Of a DNA stretch of 9,008 nt, positions 1-6,772 are shown in pieces. The notes beneath the pieces were generated by a model. That model was not told the origin of the DNA. It worked only from the letters and a program-made list of their open reading frames with translations, and did no database searches. Made by a program: the position numbers and the translations under genes. The stretch comes from CAYLOC01 sp964385195 (GTDB lineage: Bacteria > Actinomycetota > Actinomycetes > Propionibacteriales > Nocardioidaceae), in assembly GCA_964385195.1 (NCBI GenBank), contig CAYLOC010000140.1, positions 1 through 9,008 on the forward strand. Direction: 5' to 3'. How positions within the stretch are numbered: position 1 is the stretch's first letter; every line of letters begins with the position of its first letter.

Positions 1-120
1 GGGTCCGGGTTCGAGGTCGCTACGCGGAACGGGCGCGCCCGCCCCGTCGAGCGGCAGCGCGCATCGCTGGCACGACCGGGCACCTGCGGGGTTGTCCAAG
101 CCGCAGCGCGGACAGGTCAT
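1..120 (-). CDS. zinc-ribbon protein, N-terminal fragment (runs off left edge)
   Basis: Reading the minus strand from the ATG at 118-120 gives 40 open codons up to the window edge. The N-terminus holds two CxxC pairs, C3-P-R-C6 and C17-Q-R-C20, inside a CPRCG...GARSCQRC pattern typical of short zinc ribbons at the N-terminus of many actinobacterial proteins. A Gly/Ala/Pro-rich linker follows from about residue 26. The zinc ribbon predicts a structural metal site; the main domain lies outside the window, so the function cannot be read. It starts 8 nt after the rhodanese stop and is probably translated from the same mRNA. No clear Shine-Dalgarno is seen, which fits translational coupling. Confidence 0.75.
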   Translation of the reverse strand, partial: MTCPRCGLDNPAGARSCQRCALPLDGAGAPVPRSDLEPGP

Positions 121-128
121 CGTCGCGG

Positions 129-470
129 TCAGATCACGTCCGGGGCGGCGCCGCCGTCGCTGGTCATGGCACGACCGGCCGCCTGCCAACTCTTCATACC
201 GCCGGACAGGTTGACCGCGTCCCGTCCCTGGCTTTGCAGGAACCCGGTGGCGCGTGCCGATCGCCCACCGGACCGGCAGACGACGACTACCTTCTGTCCC
301 TGCGGCACCTCGTCGACGCGGGTCGGCACCTGCGCGAGCGGGATGTGCTGGGCACCGTCGATGTGCCCGGCGGCCCACTCGTCGTCCTCGCGAACGTCGA
401 GTACGGCCAGGTCATCGGGCAGCGGGCGCGGCAATTGGTCCACCGAGGTCGCGGGGATCTGCGATGCCAT
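129..470 (-). CDS. single-domain rhodanese-like sulfurtransferase
   Basis: This is a 113-residue cytosolic protein with one rhodanese domain. It shows the LDVRE segment (residues 24-28 from the chosen start), the GHIDGA turn (35-40) and the active-site loop CRSGGRS with catalytic Cys65, followed by the LSGGM and W residues usual near the C-terminus. Such domains carry a persulfide on the loop cysteine and move sulfur to acceptors such as cyanide or thiols; the real acceptor cannot be told here. I chose the ATG at 468-470 because it gives the normal length and is preceded by GGAGG (472-476), although the spacing is only 1 nt. An in-frame GTG at 504-506 would add 12 residues but lacks a Shine-Dalgarno and falls inside a palindrome. 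There is no signal peptide or membrane segment. It is followed after 8 nt by the zinc-ribbon gene. Confidence 0.9.
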   Translation of the reverse strand: MASQIPATSVDQLPRPLPDDLAVLDVREDDEWAAGHIDGAQHIPLAQVPTRVDEVPQGQKVVVVCRSGGRSARATGFLQSQGRDAVNLSGGMKSWQAAGRAMTSDGGAAPDVI

Positions 471-496
471 ACCTCCAGCCTGCCACGAGACCGGCC

Positions 497-514
497 TCCC
501 CGGCACGCCGGGGA
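497..514. promoter_or_regulatory. 18-bp palindrome in divergent spacer, candidate operator
   Basis: TCCCCGGC-AC-GCCGGGGA has perfect 8-bp arms around a 2-nt centre. A 2-nt loop is too tight for a good RNA hairpin, so a DNA site for a dimeric repressor is more likely. It sits between the rhodanese start (470) and the plus-strand MetE-like start (561), where it could control both. The sequence shows the symmetry only; binding is inferred. Confidence 0.4.
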
Positions 515-560
515 TGTGGTGTCCTAGAAACCAGGGGTACGACGACGAGAGGGGCGTGGG

Positions 561-1616
561 ATGCCAGCGCGATCAGTGCACTTCAACGGATCTGTCAACC
601 TCCCCGACGCGGAGACGGTGATGCGGGAGATCAGCACCCGCATCCCGCACGGTGTGCGACGGATGACCGAGGGCGAGACCGGCGACCGCGGGACGTGGGT
701 CTTCTTCCAGCGGCAGAAGTTCGCGGAGATGCCGGAGTTCGAGCCGGTCGAGACACCGGCCGGCGCGGACTCGGCGTACGCCCGGATCCCGAAACTGCGT
801 CTCGGCGACGGGGTGGCGCCGGACACCGTGCAGTGGCCCGACATCGGGTATGCGCAGGCATATACGGACTCGTTCGGGATCTTCCAGCGGTTGCAGAGCG
901 AGGGGACGATCGCTCCCGGGGTGCGGTTCCAACTGGAGTACCCGACGCCGATCGCCGGGCTCTCCACGTTCGGTCCCGAAGACCAGCAGCGGCTGTTGCG
1001 CTCCTACGAGGCGGCGGTGTTCGATGACCTCGGGAAGGCGCTGGACACCCTCGACCACGACGCCATCGCCGTCCAGTGGGACGTCGCCGTGGAGATCGGG
1101 CTCCTGGCCGGCGGTTTCGGCATCGACCCGCTCGGGTACGACGCGGTGGTGCCCGACCTCGTACGGTGCGTGGACCGGGTGCCCGACGACGTGCCGGTGG
1201 GGATGCACCTGTGCTATGGCGACTACCAGCACGAACACTTCGTGCAGCCGGAGAGCCTGGCGCTCCAGGTCGGCCTGGTCAACGAGCTGACGGCGGCAGC
1301 ACGGCGGCCGGTGAGCTGGTTCTCGTTCACCGTGCCGCAGGCGCGTGACGATGACGCCTACTTCTCGCCCCTGCGTGACCTACGAACCGGCCTCGATACC
1401 GAACTCGCGTTCGCCGTGGTTCCCTACCACCCGGCCCATCAGTCCGCCGGTACGACGGAGCGGCAGGCACACCTGATCGACACCTACCTGGCGGACTCCG
1501 CTGCCGGTGCCAGGGACTGGGCGATCTGCACCGAGTGCGGCATGGGACGGGTCGACCGGGATGACGTCACGGGACTACTCGACCTGCACCGCAGCATCCT
1601 CGACGCCAGCCGGTGA
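561..1616 (+). CDS. stand-alone UROD/MetE-like protein (methionine synthase C-terminal family)
   Basis: The protein has 351 residues and resembles the TIM-barrel catalytic half of cobalamin-independent methionine synthase (Meth_synt_2). The N-terminal folate-side half of full MetE is absent. The early TEGETGDRGTW segment (residues 36-46) is like the PDGETG-type motif of the UROD/MetE-like group. Metal-site residues appear kept: H216-L-C218 in GMHLCYGD matches the MetE HxC zinc ligands, and C323/C326 in ICTECGMGR supplies the distal cysteine ligand. This predicts a zinc site that could activate a thiol for methyl or alkyl transfer. Substrate and donor are unknown, and the gene should not be named metE. 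The ATG at 561 has GAGAGGGG (547-554) 6 nt upstream. It is monocistronic here, divergent from the rhodanese gene and convergent with the Fpg-like gene. Confidence 0.85.
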   Translation: MPARSVHFNGSVNLPDAETVMREISTRIPHGVRRMTEGETGDRGTWVFFQRQKFAEMPEFEPVETPAGADSAYARIPKLRLGDGVAPDTVQWPDIGYAQAYTDSFGIFQRLQSEGTIAPGVRFQLEYPTPIAGLSTFGPEDQQRLLRSYEAAVFDDLGKALDTLDHDAIAVQWDVAVEIGLLAGGFGIDPLGYDAVVPDLVRCVDRVPDDVPVGMHLCYGDYQHEHFVQPESLALQVGLVNELTAAARRPVSWFSFTVPQARDDDAYFSPLRDLRTGLDTELAFAVVPYHPAHQSAGTTERQAHLIDTYLADSAAGARDWAICTECGMGRVDRDDVTGLLDLHRSILDASR

Positions 1617-1630
1617 GCCGCAGGCACCGG
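1610..1630. terminator. possible bidirectional hairpin between convergent genes
   Basis: CCGGTG (1610-1615) and CACCGG (1625-1630) form a perfect 6-bp GC-rich stem with a 9-nt loop. It overlaps the MetE-like stop codon and lies just beyond the Fpg-like stop, the only spacer available for terminating both convergent transcripts. No T-tract follows on either strand, so it is not a classical intrinsic terminator. Confidence 0.3.
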
Positions 1631-1633
1631 GAG

Positions 1634-2497
1634 TCACTTCAGCAACCGCGACATCCGGCGGTCGGCGAGCGGTTTGCCGCCGGTCTGGCAGGTGGGGCAG
1701 TACTGCAAGGCGGAGTCGGCGAAGGACACCTCGCGCACCGTGTCACCACACACCGGACACGTCTCACCGGTGCGGCCGTGCACCCGCAGGCCGGACTTCT
1801 TCTCCGCCTTCAGGTCGCTGGCCGCCACCCCGGATGACCGCTCGACGGCCTCGCGCAGTGTGGCCTGCGTGGCGTCGTAGAGCCGCTGCACATCCTCGGC
1901 GCTCATATCGGCCGGTTTGAACGGCGACATCTGGGCTGCGTGCAGGATCTCATCGGAGTAGGCGTTGCCGATGCCGGCGATCAACGACTGGTCCCGCAGC
2001 ACGCCCTTGACCTGTGCCCGCCCCTGCCGCGCCAGGATGGACCCGAGGGTGTCCACGGTGAACCCGGCATCCAGCGGGTCGGGACCCAGGCGTGCGATGC
2101 CGGGTACGTCGGCGGGGTCGCGCACGACGTACACCGCGAGCCGCTTCTTGGTGCCGGCTTCGGTGAGGTCGAACCCGGAGTCGTCGTCGAGGGTGACCCG
2201 GACGGCCAGTGGGCTCTTCCGGCTCGGCCGTGCTGGCCGGTCGGGCACCTCGGCACGCCACCGCACCCAGCCGCCCCTGGCCAGGTGCACGATCAGGTGC
2301 AGTCCGGTCGCGCTGACGTCCAGGAACTTCCCGTGCCGGCCGACGTGGTCGACGAACAGACCGTGCAGGGCGGAGGTGGGCGGGTCGAACGTCTTCAGGG
2401 CCGGGAACGCGACCACGTCAACCCGGGCGATCGCGCGTCCCGCAAGCCGGTCACCCAGGTCCGCTGCGAGCGCGTGCACCTCCGGCAGTTCGGGCAT
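1634..2497 (-). CDS. Fpg/Nei-family DNA glycosylase with substituted finger arginine
   Basis: This is a 287-residue base-excision-repair glycosylase/AP lyase homologue. After Met removal it begins PELPEV, giving the catalytic N-terminal Pro and the adjacent Glu; K57 in HGKFL matches the conserved Lys near the active site. The helix-two-turn-helix DNA-binding region contains GIGNAYSDEIL (about 175-185). The C-terminal zinc finger has C247-x2-C250 and C267-x2-C270. Two departures from classical MutM are visible. The zinc-finger Arg that contacts the DNA phosphate, normally five residues before the third Cys, is Ser262. The HLGMSG motif carrying the void-filling Met reads HLARGG (71-76). Family membership is firm, but 8-oxoguanine specificity is doubtful, so no symbol is given. 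The start has GTGGAAG (2507-2513) 9 nt upstream and lies 16 nt after aat. Confidence 0.93.
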   Translation of the reverse strand: MPELPEVHALAADLGDRLAGRAIARVDVVAFPALKTFDPPTSALHGLFVDHVGRHGKFLDVSATGLHLIVHLARGGWVRWRAEVPDRPARPSRKSPLAVRVTLDDDSGFDLTEAGTKKRLAVYVVRDPADVPGIARLGPDPLDAGFTVDTLGSILARQGRAQVKGVLRDQSLIAGIGNAYSDEILHAAQMSPFKPADMSAEDVQRLYDATQATLREAVERSSGVAASDLKAEKKSGLRVHGRTGETCPVCGDTVREVSFADSALQYCPTCQTGGKPLADRRMSRLLK

Positions 2498-2513
2498 GGG
2501 GCCAGTCTTCCAC

Positions 2514-3188
2514 TCAGACCCACGGCCCGGGCGGTGGCAGCGCGAGCGCTCGACGGAGCCGTTTCAGGTACGTCGCGCGGGGCACCTCCACAGCACCCAG
2601 CCGTTGCAGGTGCGGGGTGAGCCACTGGACGTCGAACAGCCGTCCCGGGGTGCCGTCGGCGAGCAGGTCGACGGTGGCCATCACCGCCACCTTGGAGGCG
2701 TCGGTGACCCGGTGGAACATCGACTCACCGGCGAACAGGCCGCCGATCGCCACGCCGTACAACCCACCCGCCAGCGTCGCACCGCGCCAAACCTCCACCG
2801 AGTGCACCCACCCCAGGTCGTGCAGCCGCTGGTACGCCGACCGGATGTCGTCGTCGATCCAGGCGCCCGGACGGCGCGGGTCCGCGCAGCCGTCCAGGAC
2901 CCCGGCGAAGTCGGTGTCGACAGTGACCGTGAAACGCCTCGCGGATCGGCGCATGGAGCGGGACACGTGCAGCCCGTCGACAGGGATCACCGCTCGGCGT
3001 ACCGGCGACCACCAGGCCATGCCGGACGCCTGCTCGACCGGCATCGGGAACAGCCCGTGCCGGTAGGCGGCGAGCACGGTGGCGGGTTCGAGATCGGCGC
3101 CGACCGCCACCAGGTCCTCCGGCGCATCGGTCACGTCCGGGAACGTCCACCGGCTCGGCGGCAGTTCGGCGGGCACCACGCCGGTCAC
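2514..3188 (-). CDS. aat: leucyl/phenylalanyl-tRNA--protein transferase
   Basis: Aat moves Leu or Phe from aminoacyl-tRNA to proteins with N-terminal Lys or Arg, making N-degrons that ClpS delivers to the Clp protease in the cytosol. The 224 residues carry the family landmarks in order: AYRHGLFPMP (41-50), WWSPVRRAVI (59-68), HVSRSMRR (74-81), W110-I with LGWVHSVEVW (125-134), GGLYGVAIGGLFAGESMF (141-158) with Glu154, and FDVQWLTPHL (185-194) with Asp186 and Gln188 in the catalytic loop. Length is normal and nothing is missing. The GTG at 3186-3188 lacks a Shine-Dalgarno. A TACAGT -10 box (3187-3192) ends 7 nt before an in-frame GTG at 3177-3179, so leaderless initiation at codon 4 (221 residues) is an equally good start. 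It follows the MBL gene by 16 nt and precedes the Fpg-like gene by 16 nt. Confidence 0.95.
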   Translation of the reverse strand: MTGVVPAELPPSRWTFPDVTDAPEDLVAVGADLEPATVLAAYRHGLFPMPVEQASGMAWWSPVRRAVIPVDGLHVSRSMRRSARRFTVTVDTDFAGVLDGCADPRRPGAWIDDDIRSAYQRLHDLGWVHSVEVWRGATLAGGLYGVAIGGLFAGESMFHRVTDASKVAVMATVDLLADGTPGRLFDVQWLTPHLQRLGAVEVPRATYLKRLRRALALPPPGPWV

Positions 3189-3192
3189 TGTA
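3187..3192 (-). promoter_or_regulatory. possible -10 box for leaderless aat transcript
   Basis: TACAGT on the minus strand fits the TANNNT consensus. It is followed by 7 nt and then a GTG in the aat frame (3177-3179), the spacing expected when transcription starts at the start codon. No convincing -35 is seen. If real, it would express aat and fpg independently of the cassette upstream. Confidence 0.35.
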
Positions 3193-3204
3193 GTGCGGGA
3201 CGAC

Positions 3205-4269
3205 TCAACAAAGGCGGAGGAGTTTGCCGGTGCCGTAGGACCGACCCGCCCACCGTGGGAGCCGGACCCGGTACCGCTCGCCCTGGTGCTCCACCAGATC
3301 GGCCACGTCGTCGGAGCAGTAGTTGAGCAGGAACGTCGGGCGGCGCTGGGACACGACCACCCGGGCGAGTGACTCGGTGTCGGGATGGTGGAACGTCGCG
3401 CCGTTGGTCGAGACCAGCCAGTTCCGCGAGGTCACCATCCGGCACAGTTCCGGTGAGGTGTTGTGCCGCGATCCGTGATGCGCCATCTTGACCGCGTCAA
3501 ACTCGTGCGGTCCCGGCCCGAGACGGCGCAGGCCCGCGACGACGTCCTCGGCGTCTCCGTCGGCGAGCAGCAGCACCCGTTTCCCCTCGTACGCGGCGAT
3601 CATCGTAATGCTGGACGTGTTCGGCTTACTGCGATCCCGCCGGTACGGCTCCGCAGCCGCCACGTCGATGTCGAACCCCAGCAGGTCGTCGCGGACCCAT
3701 GACGGTGCGGTGATCTCCGCGCCGTGACCAGGCAGGATCCCCGCCTTCCGGCAGGTCTCCTCCCACTCCGGAGCGAGCTCTGCCAGAGCCGTGCGGGTCG
3801 GGGTGAGGAGGGTCAGCTCCAGCCCACCGGGCAGCGCCACGACCGGGAGCGGCCCATCGTCGGGTACGACGACGGCGGCACCGGCGAACGCCGCGTTCCA
3901 CCGTTCGGGGTCGCTTTCCAACGCCGCCGTCAGCCGCTCTCCGTCCACCGCGCCGAGGAGCTGGTCCGGGTCGAGATGCCGGTACCCGTTGAACCACACG
4001 TCCCGGAACAGCCGTACCCGCCGGTGGTCGGAGAGTAAGGACACGATGCCCTGGATGTGGTCGGCGTCGACGTGACTGACCACGAGCAGCTCGACCCGGT
4101 TGGTTCGTCCGGGCAGAGCATGCAGCCGCGACTCGAGTTCTGGCACCAGGTCCGCAATCGTGGCTCGGGGCCCGCCGTCGATGAGGACGTGGCGTGGCCG
4201 GGACTCACTGCCATAGGTGAGCCAGAGGCAGTCCCCCCGCTGTGCGGGCAGCATCTCCACGGTGAACAC
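3205..4269 (-). CDS. ComEC-type MBL-fold metallohydrolase, soluble
   Basis: The protein has 354 residues and no membrane segment, so it is the free-standing version of the metallo-beta-lactamase domain found at the C-terminus of ComEC/Rec2. Metal ligands are visible: H66-x-D68-x-D70-H71 in SHVDADHIQG, the ADGDAED strand (236-242) with Asp237/Asp239, and KMAHHGS (261-267) with His264/His265, followed by a late HHPD (294-297). The opening MLPAQRGDCLWLTYG is typical of the group. ComEC-like MBL domains are nucleases or phosphodiesterases by family precedent; the substrate here is unknown. The GTG start lies 3 nt beyond the CHAT stop (TAG-GCC-GTG) without a good Shine-Dalgarno, indicating translational coupling. 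An ATG at residue 6 is an alternative start. It is the third gene of the patatin/CHAT/MBL cassette and could be an effector or a regulator of it. Confidence 0.9.
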   Translation of the reverse strand: MFTVEMLPAQRGDCLWLTYGSESRPRHVLIDGGPRATIADLVPELESRLHALPGRTNRVELLVVSHVDADHIQGIVSLLSDHRRVRLFRDVWFNGYRHLDPDQLLGAVDGERLTAALESDPERWNAAFAGAAVVVPDDGPLPVVALPGGLELTLLTPTRTALAELAPEWEETCRKAGILPGHGAEITAPSWVRDDLLGFDIDVAAAEPYRRDRSKPNTSSITMIAAYEGKRVLLLADGDAEDVVAGLRRLGPGPHEFDAVKMAHHGSRHNTSPELCRMVTSRNWLVSTNGATFHHPDTESLARVVVSQRRPTFLLNYCSDDVADLVEHQGERYRVRLPRWAGRSYGTGKLLRLC

Positions 4270-4272
4270 GGC

Positions 4273-6747
4273 CTACACCGTCCAGTCCGCGTCGCCTTGG
4301 GCGGTGATCGCCAACGCCACTGGATGACCGGCACGCAACGCGTCCTGGCGGAACCGGGTCAGCAGCTCCGCCAGCGGTACCGCCTGGCGATCAGGATCCT
4401 GCAGCATCGTGCACAACCGGGTGGCCAGATCGGCAGCATGGCTGGTTCGCAGCATGGTGAGGCTGGTGAACACCGTTGCCGCTCCGCACTGCATGAACCG
4501 AGTGGCGTAGCCGGCGGGGTCATCCAGCGAGCCTGCGGTGTCGCAGCCGAACAGGATCACGACCGGCTGCACGGCATGGCCGCCGGTGACGTAGTCGGGG
4601 TGGATCCGGCCCCGGTCGAGGGTCTGCGTGGAGATCTCCAAGGTTGCCGCCGCGGTGTCCGCGTGGGGCATCAGCACCAGCAGATCCCGCTTGGACCCCT
4701 TCAGCGTCTTCACCCACGCCTGCCACCCCTGTTGTGCGTGGACACCCGCGCCCAGTGCCGTCAGCGCTTCCTGCACGCTGGCGGTGGAGACCTTGCTGCT
4801 CGCCCCCAGGATCGCGCGGTCGACAGACAAACTGCGTGCCTTGGCTCGGGGCTCGGCGATGAGAAGGAACTGCGCGCCGATCTGCGGGAGCGCCTCATCG
4901 AGGTAGTGCCGCTCGATCGTCTTGCCCATCCCCCAGAACGCCATCGGACAGAGGGTCTTCGGGTCGTCGGGGCCGGTGCCACAGTCGGGGCCGCACGTGC
5001 CACCGCCGTCCAGCCAGTTCTGGCACAGTGTGGCGTCGGGGTCCGGGGCCCGCCGCGCGTAGGCGAGCTCCAGCGGAAGGAACCAAGTGCTGCGTGCGGT
5101 CACGATCTGGATCCGGTGGGCGGTGGGCAGGGTGGAGAGGTAGGCACTCAGTTGCATGTAGAGGTCGTGGCCTTGCACCGCCAGGTCGATAAGGAGGGCA
5201 CGGGTCGCCTCCGCCGTTGGCTTCGCAGACGGGACCACGAGTAACCGGCGGAGCCGCTCGGTGATCGGCCCCAGGTCGTCCATCGCGTCCACCTTGGTGT
5301 ACCCGTCGCAGTGTGACGTGAACTGCGCGCATCCGTCATCGGCGTGGTTGGCGAGCAGGGCGACGTCGTACGGCCTCCGATCGTCCAGGTCGGCGAGGTC
5401 GCGTCGCGTCACCGCCAGCTCCGTCACGGTCGTGGGGGCGCCGTCGACGTCTCCGGTGACCACGGCCGTTTGCAGCACCCGGTTCCGGTACAGCACGACC
5501 AGCCGGGCGGAGACCCTGGCCTCGCCCGGCCCGACCGGCAATACGAACTCCGCCCCCGGCGATGCTCCGGCCGCGGGTACGTCGAGCTCCACCCGGCTGG
5601 GTGGTGCTGGGGGACGCTGAGGGATGATCAGCACGGTCAGGCGCGCCGCGGTGGCGTCGGCAGGGGTCGACCCCGACTCCCCGGCGGTGGCTTCGGGAGG
5701 TACAGCACGTGGCCAAAGAGACACCCGGATCGTGTTCGGGCCGGGGTGGAAGGTGTTGTCGCTGCCGACGGTACAGGTCAACAGTGGTGTCCGCGCCGGG
5801 ACCGAGGTATGCCGTGGCGATGCTGTCCGCGGCTGGCCCATCGCCGAGCGATGGGCGGTCTCCACCGCCACGGGTTCCGCCGCCAGCAGCGCCGACCTAC
5901 CGAACCCCTGGGTCAGTGCCACATCGGCGGTCAGGTCGTCTGCCATGGCCAGGAGGACCCGCTCCAGCGCCTCCGATGCCGTCACCGAGGGCACCAGCGC
6001 GGACAGTACCGCCGCGGAGTGGGCGCGGATCAGGGCCAACTGCGCATTGTCGACGGCCCATGTAGCACACGACGAGCCGCAGACGACGACAGCGTTGGCC
6101 ACCTGGCGTGAGGCAGCGACGGCGGCGACCGCGGCGTCGAGCGAGCCGGTGACGACCAGGAGGTCCACCGCAGCCGGCTCGAGCCGAACATCACGGATAT
6201 CGACCAGATCCGGGGACAGCCGGCCCCGCTCCACAAGGACGGCGGTGACCGCGCCGACGGTCTCCTCCTCGGTCGGTGCCGCGGTAGGAAGAAGACCGAT
6301 GCGCAGCGGCCACCGCCACGGGCGGCGCCGCAACGACCCCGGTGGCCGCCGGACCGGCAGGATCGCGGAGTCGACGTCGGGCACGTCGAGCAGCCAGGGC
6401 AGCACCTCCGGCGGCACCAGGTTGCCGGTGACCGACAGCCGCAACGGTGGGCGCGACTGCGATGCCGACCGCAAGATGTCGACGCCAGCACGCGGCGGCG
6501 AAGCAGGCGACCGCCGCAACGTGTCGCGATCCAGGTGCCACGGCAACAGCCCGCCCCCGCCGGTCGGCTCCGCTGCCGCGACGGCGTGCAGATACCCCTG
6601 CCATGCGGTGTCGTCAACTCCGGCCACCACAAGCGCCATCGCCGCGTCCGCTCGCGGTACGCCGGTGGCCCAGCGGGTCAGGTCCGCGGCGGTGACCGGC
6701 GGCTGCTCGCGTGGCGCCGGAGCCCTCCATGGTCCGATGGTCGTCAT
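4273..6747 (-). CDS. CHAT-domain (caspase-like) peptidase protein, multidomain
   Basis: The 824-residue protein ends in a CHAT domain, a clan CD cysteine peptidase fold. The His loop is LLVLMPHAD (His695) and the Cys loop is ILFGCDTAGS (Cys735), followed by GAATVFTSL and a helical tail, all in the usual order. Upstream parts, judged by composition, are an N-terminal helical segment (about 20-60), an alpha/beta module (about 145-290) starting WPLRIGLLPT that may be a degenerate CHAT-like domain without its Cys/His pair, a Ser/Pro/Thr linker (300-320), and a beta-rich sandwich-like region (about 321-432) ending in RNRVLQTAVV. At 575-600 four cysteines (575, 585, 589, 600) precede FWGMGKTIERH and could bind zinc. 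No NACHT, TPR or membrane segment is seen. The ATG has GGGGTGA (6754-6760) 6 nt upstream. It lies 25 nt after patatin and 3 nt before MBL. Its likely role is a protease activated by an unknown signal; partners and targets are inferred only. Confidence 0.85.
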   Translation of the reverse strand: MTTIGPWRAPAPREQPPVTAADLTRWATGVPRADAAMALVVAGVDDTAWQGYLHAVAAAEPTGGGGLLPWHLDRDTLRRSPASPPRAGVDILRSASQSRPPLRLSVTGNLVPPEVLPWLLDVPDVDSAILPVRRPPGSLRRRPWRWPLRIGLLPTAAPTEEETVGAVTAVLVERGRLSPDLVDIRDVRLEPAAVDLLVVTGSLDAAVAAVAASRQVANAVVVCGSSCATWAVDNAQLALIRAHSAAVLSALVPSVTASEALERVLLAMADDLTADVALTQGFGRSALLAAEPVAVETAHRSAMGQPRTASPRHTSVPARTPLLTCTVGSDNTFHPGPNTIRVSLWPRAVPPEATAGESGSTPADATAARLTVLIIPQRPPAPPSRVELDVPAAGASPGAEFVLPVGPGEARVSARLVVLYRNRVLQTAVVTGDVDGAPTTVTELAVTRRDLADLDDRRPYDVALLANHADDGCAQFTSHCDGYTKVDAMDDLGPITERLRRLLVVPSAKPTAEATRALLIDLAVQGHDLYMQLSAYLSTLPTAHRIQIVTARSTWFLPLELAYARRAPDPDATLCQNWLDGGGTCGPDCGTGPDDPKTLCPMAFWGMGKTIERHYLDEALPQIGAQFLLIAEPRAKARSLSVDRAILGASSKVSTASVQEALTALGAGVHAQQGWQAWVKTLKGSKRDLLVLMPHADTAAATLEISTQTLDRGRIHPDYVTGGHAVQPVVILFGCDTAGSLDDPAGYATRFMQCGAATVFTSLTMLRTSHAADLATRLCTMLQDPDRQAVPLAELLTRFRQDALRAGHPVALAITAQGDADWTV

Positions 6748-6772
6748 CTGCCATCACCCCGCAGGCGGTACC

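Noticed and set aside
561..1616. Naming the gene metE.
   Set aside because: It is less than half the length of MetE and lacks the N-terminal domain, so methionine synthesis from methyl-folate cannot be claimed.
1965..3326. Plus-strand open frame of about 450 codons opposite the Fpg-like gene and aat.
   Set aside because: It spans two well-recognised minus-strand genes and the junction between them, and its product is Arg/Pro/Ser rich without motifs.
4057..5244. Plus-strand open frame of about 395 codons opposite the MBL and CHAT genes.
   Set aside because: The product has a random-like composition (Gly, Arg, Gln, His rich) and lies exactly opposite the CHAT catalytic region.
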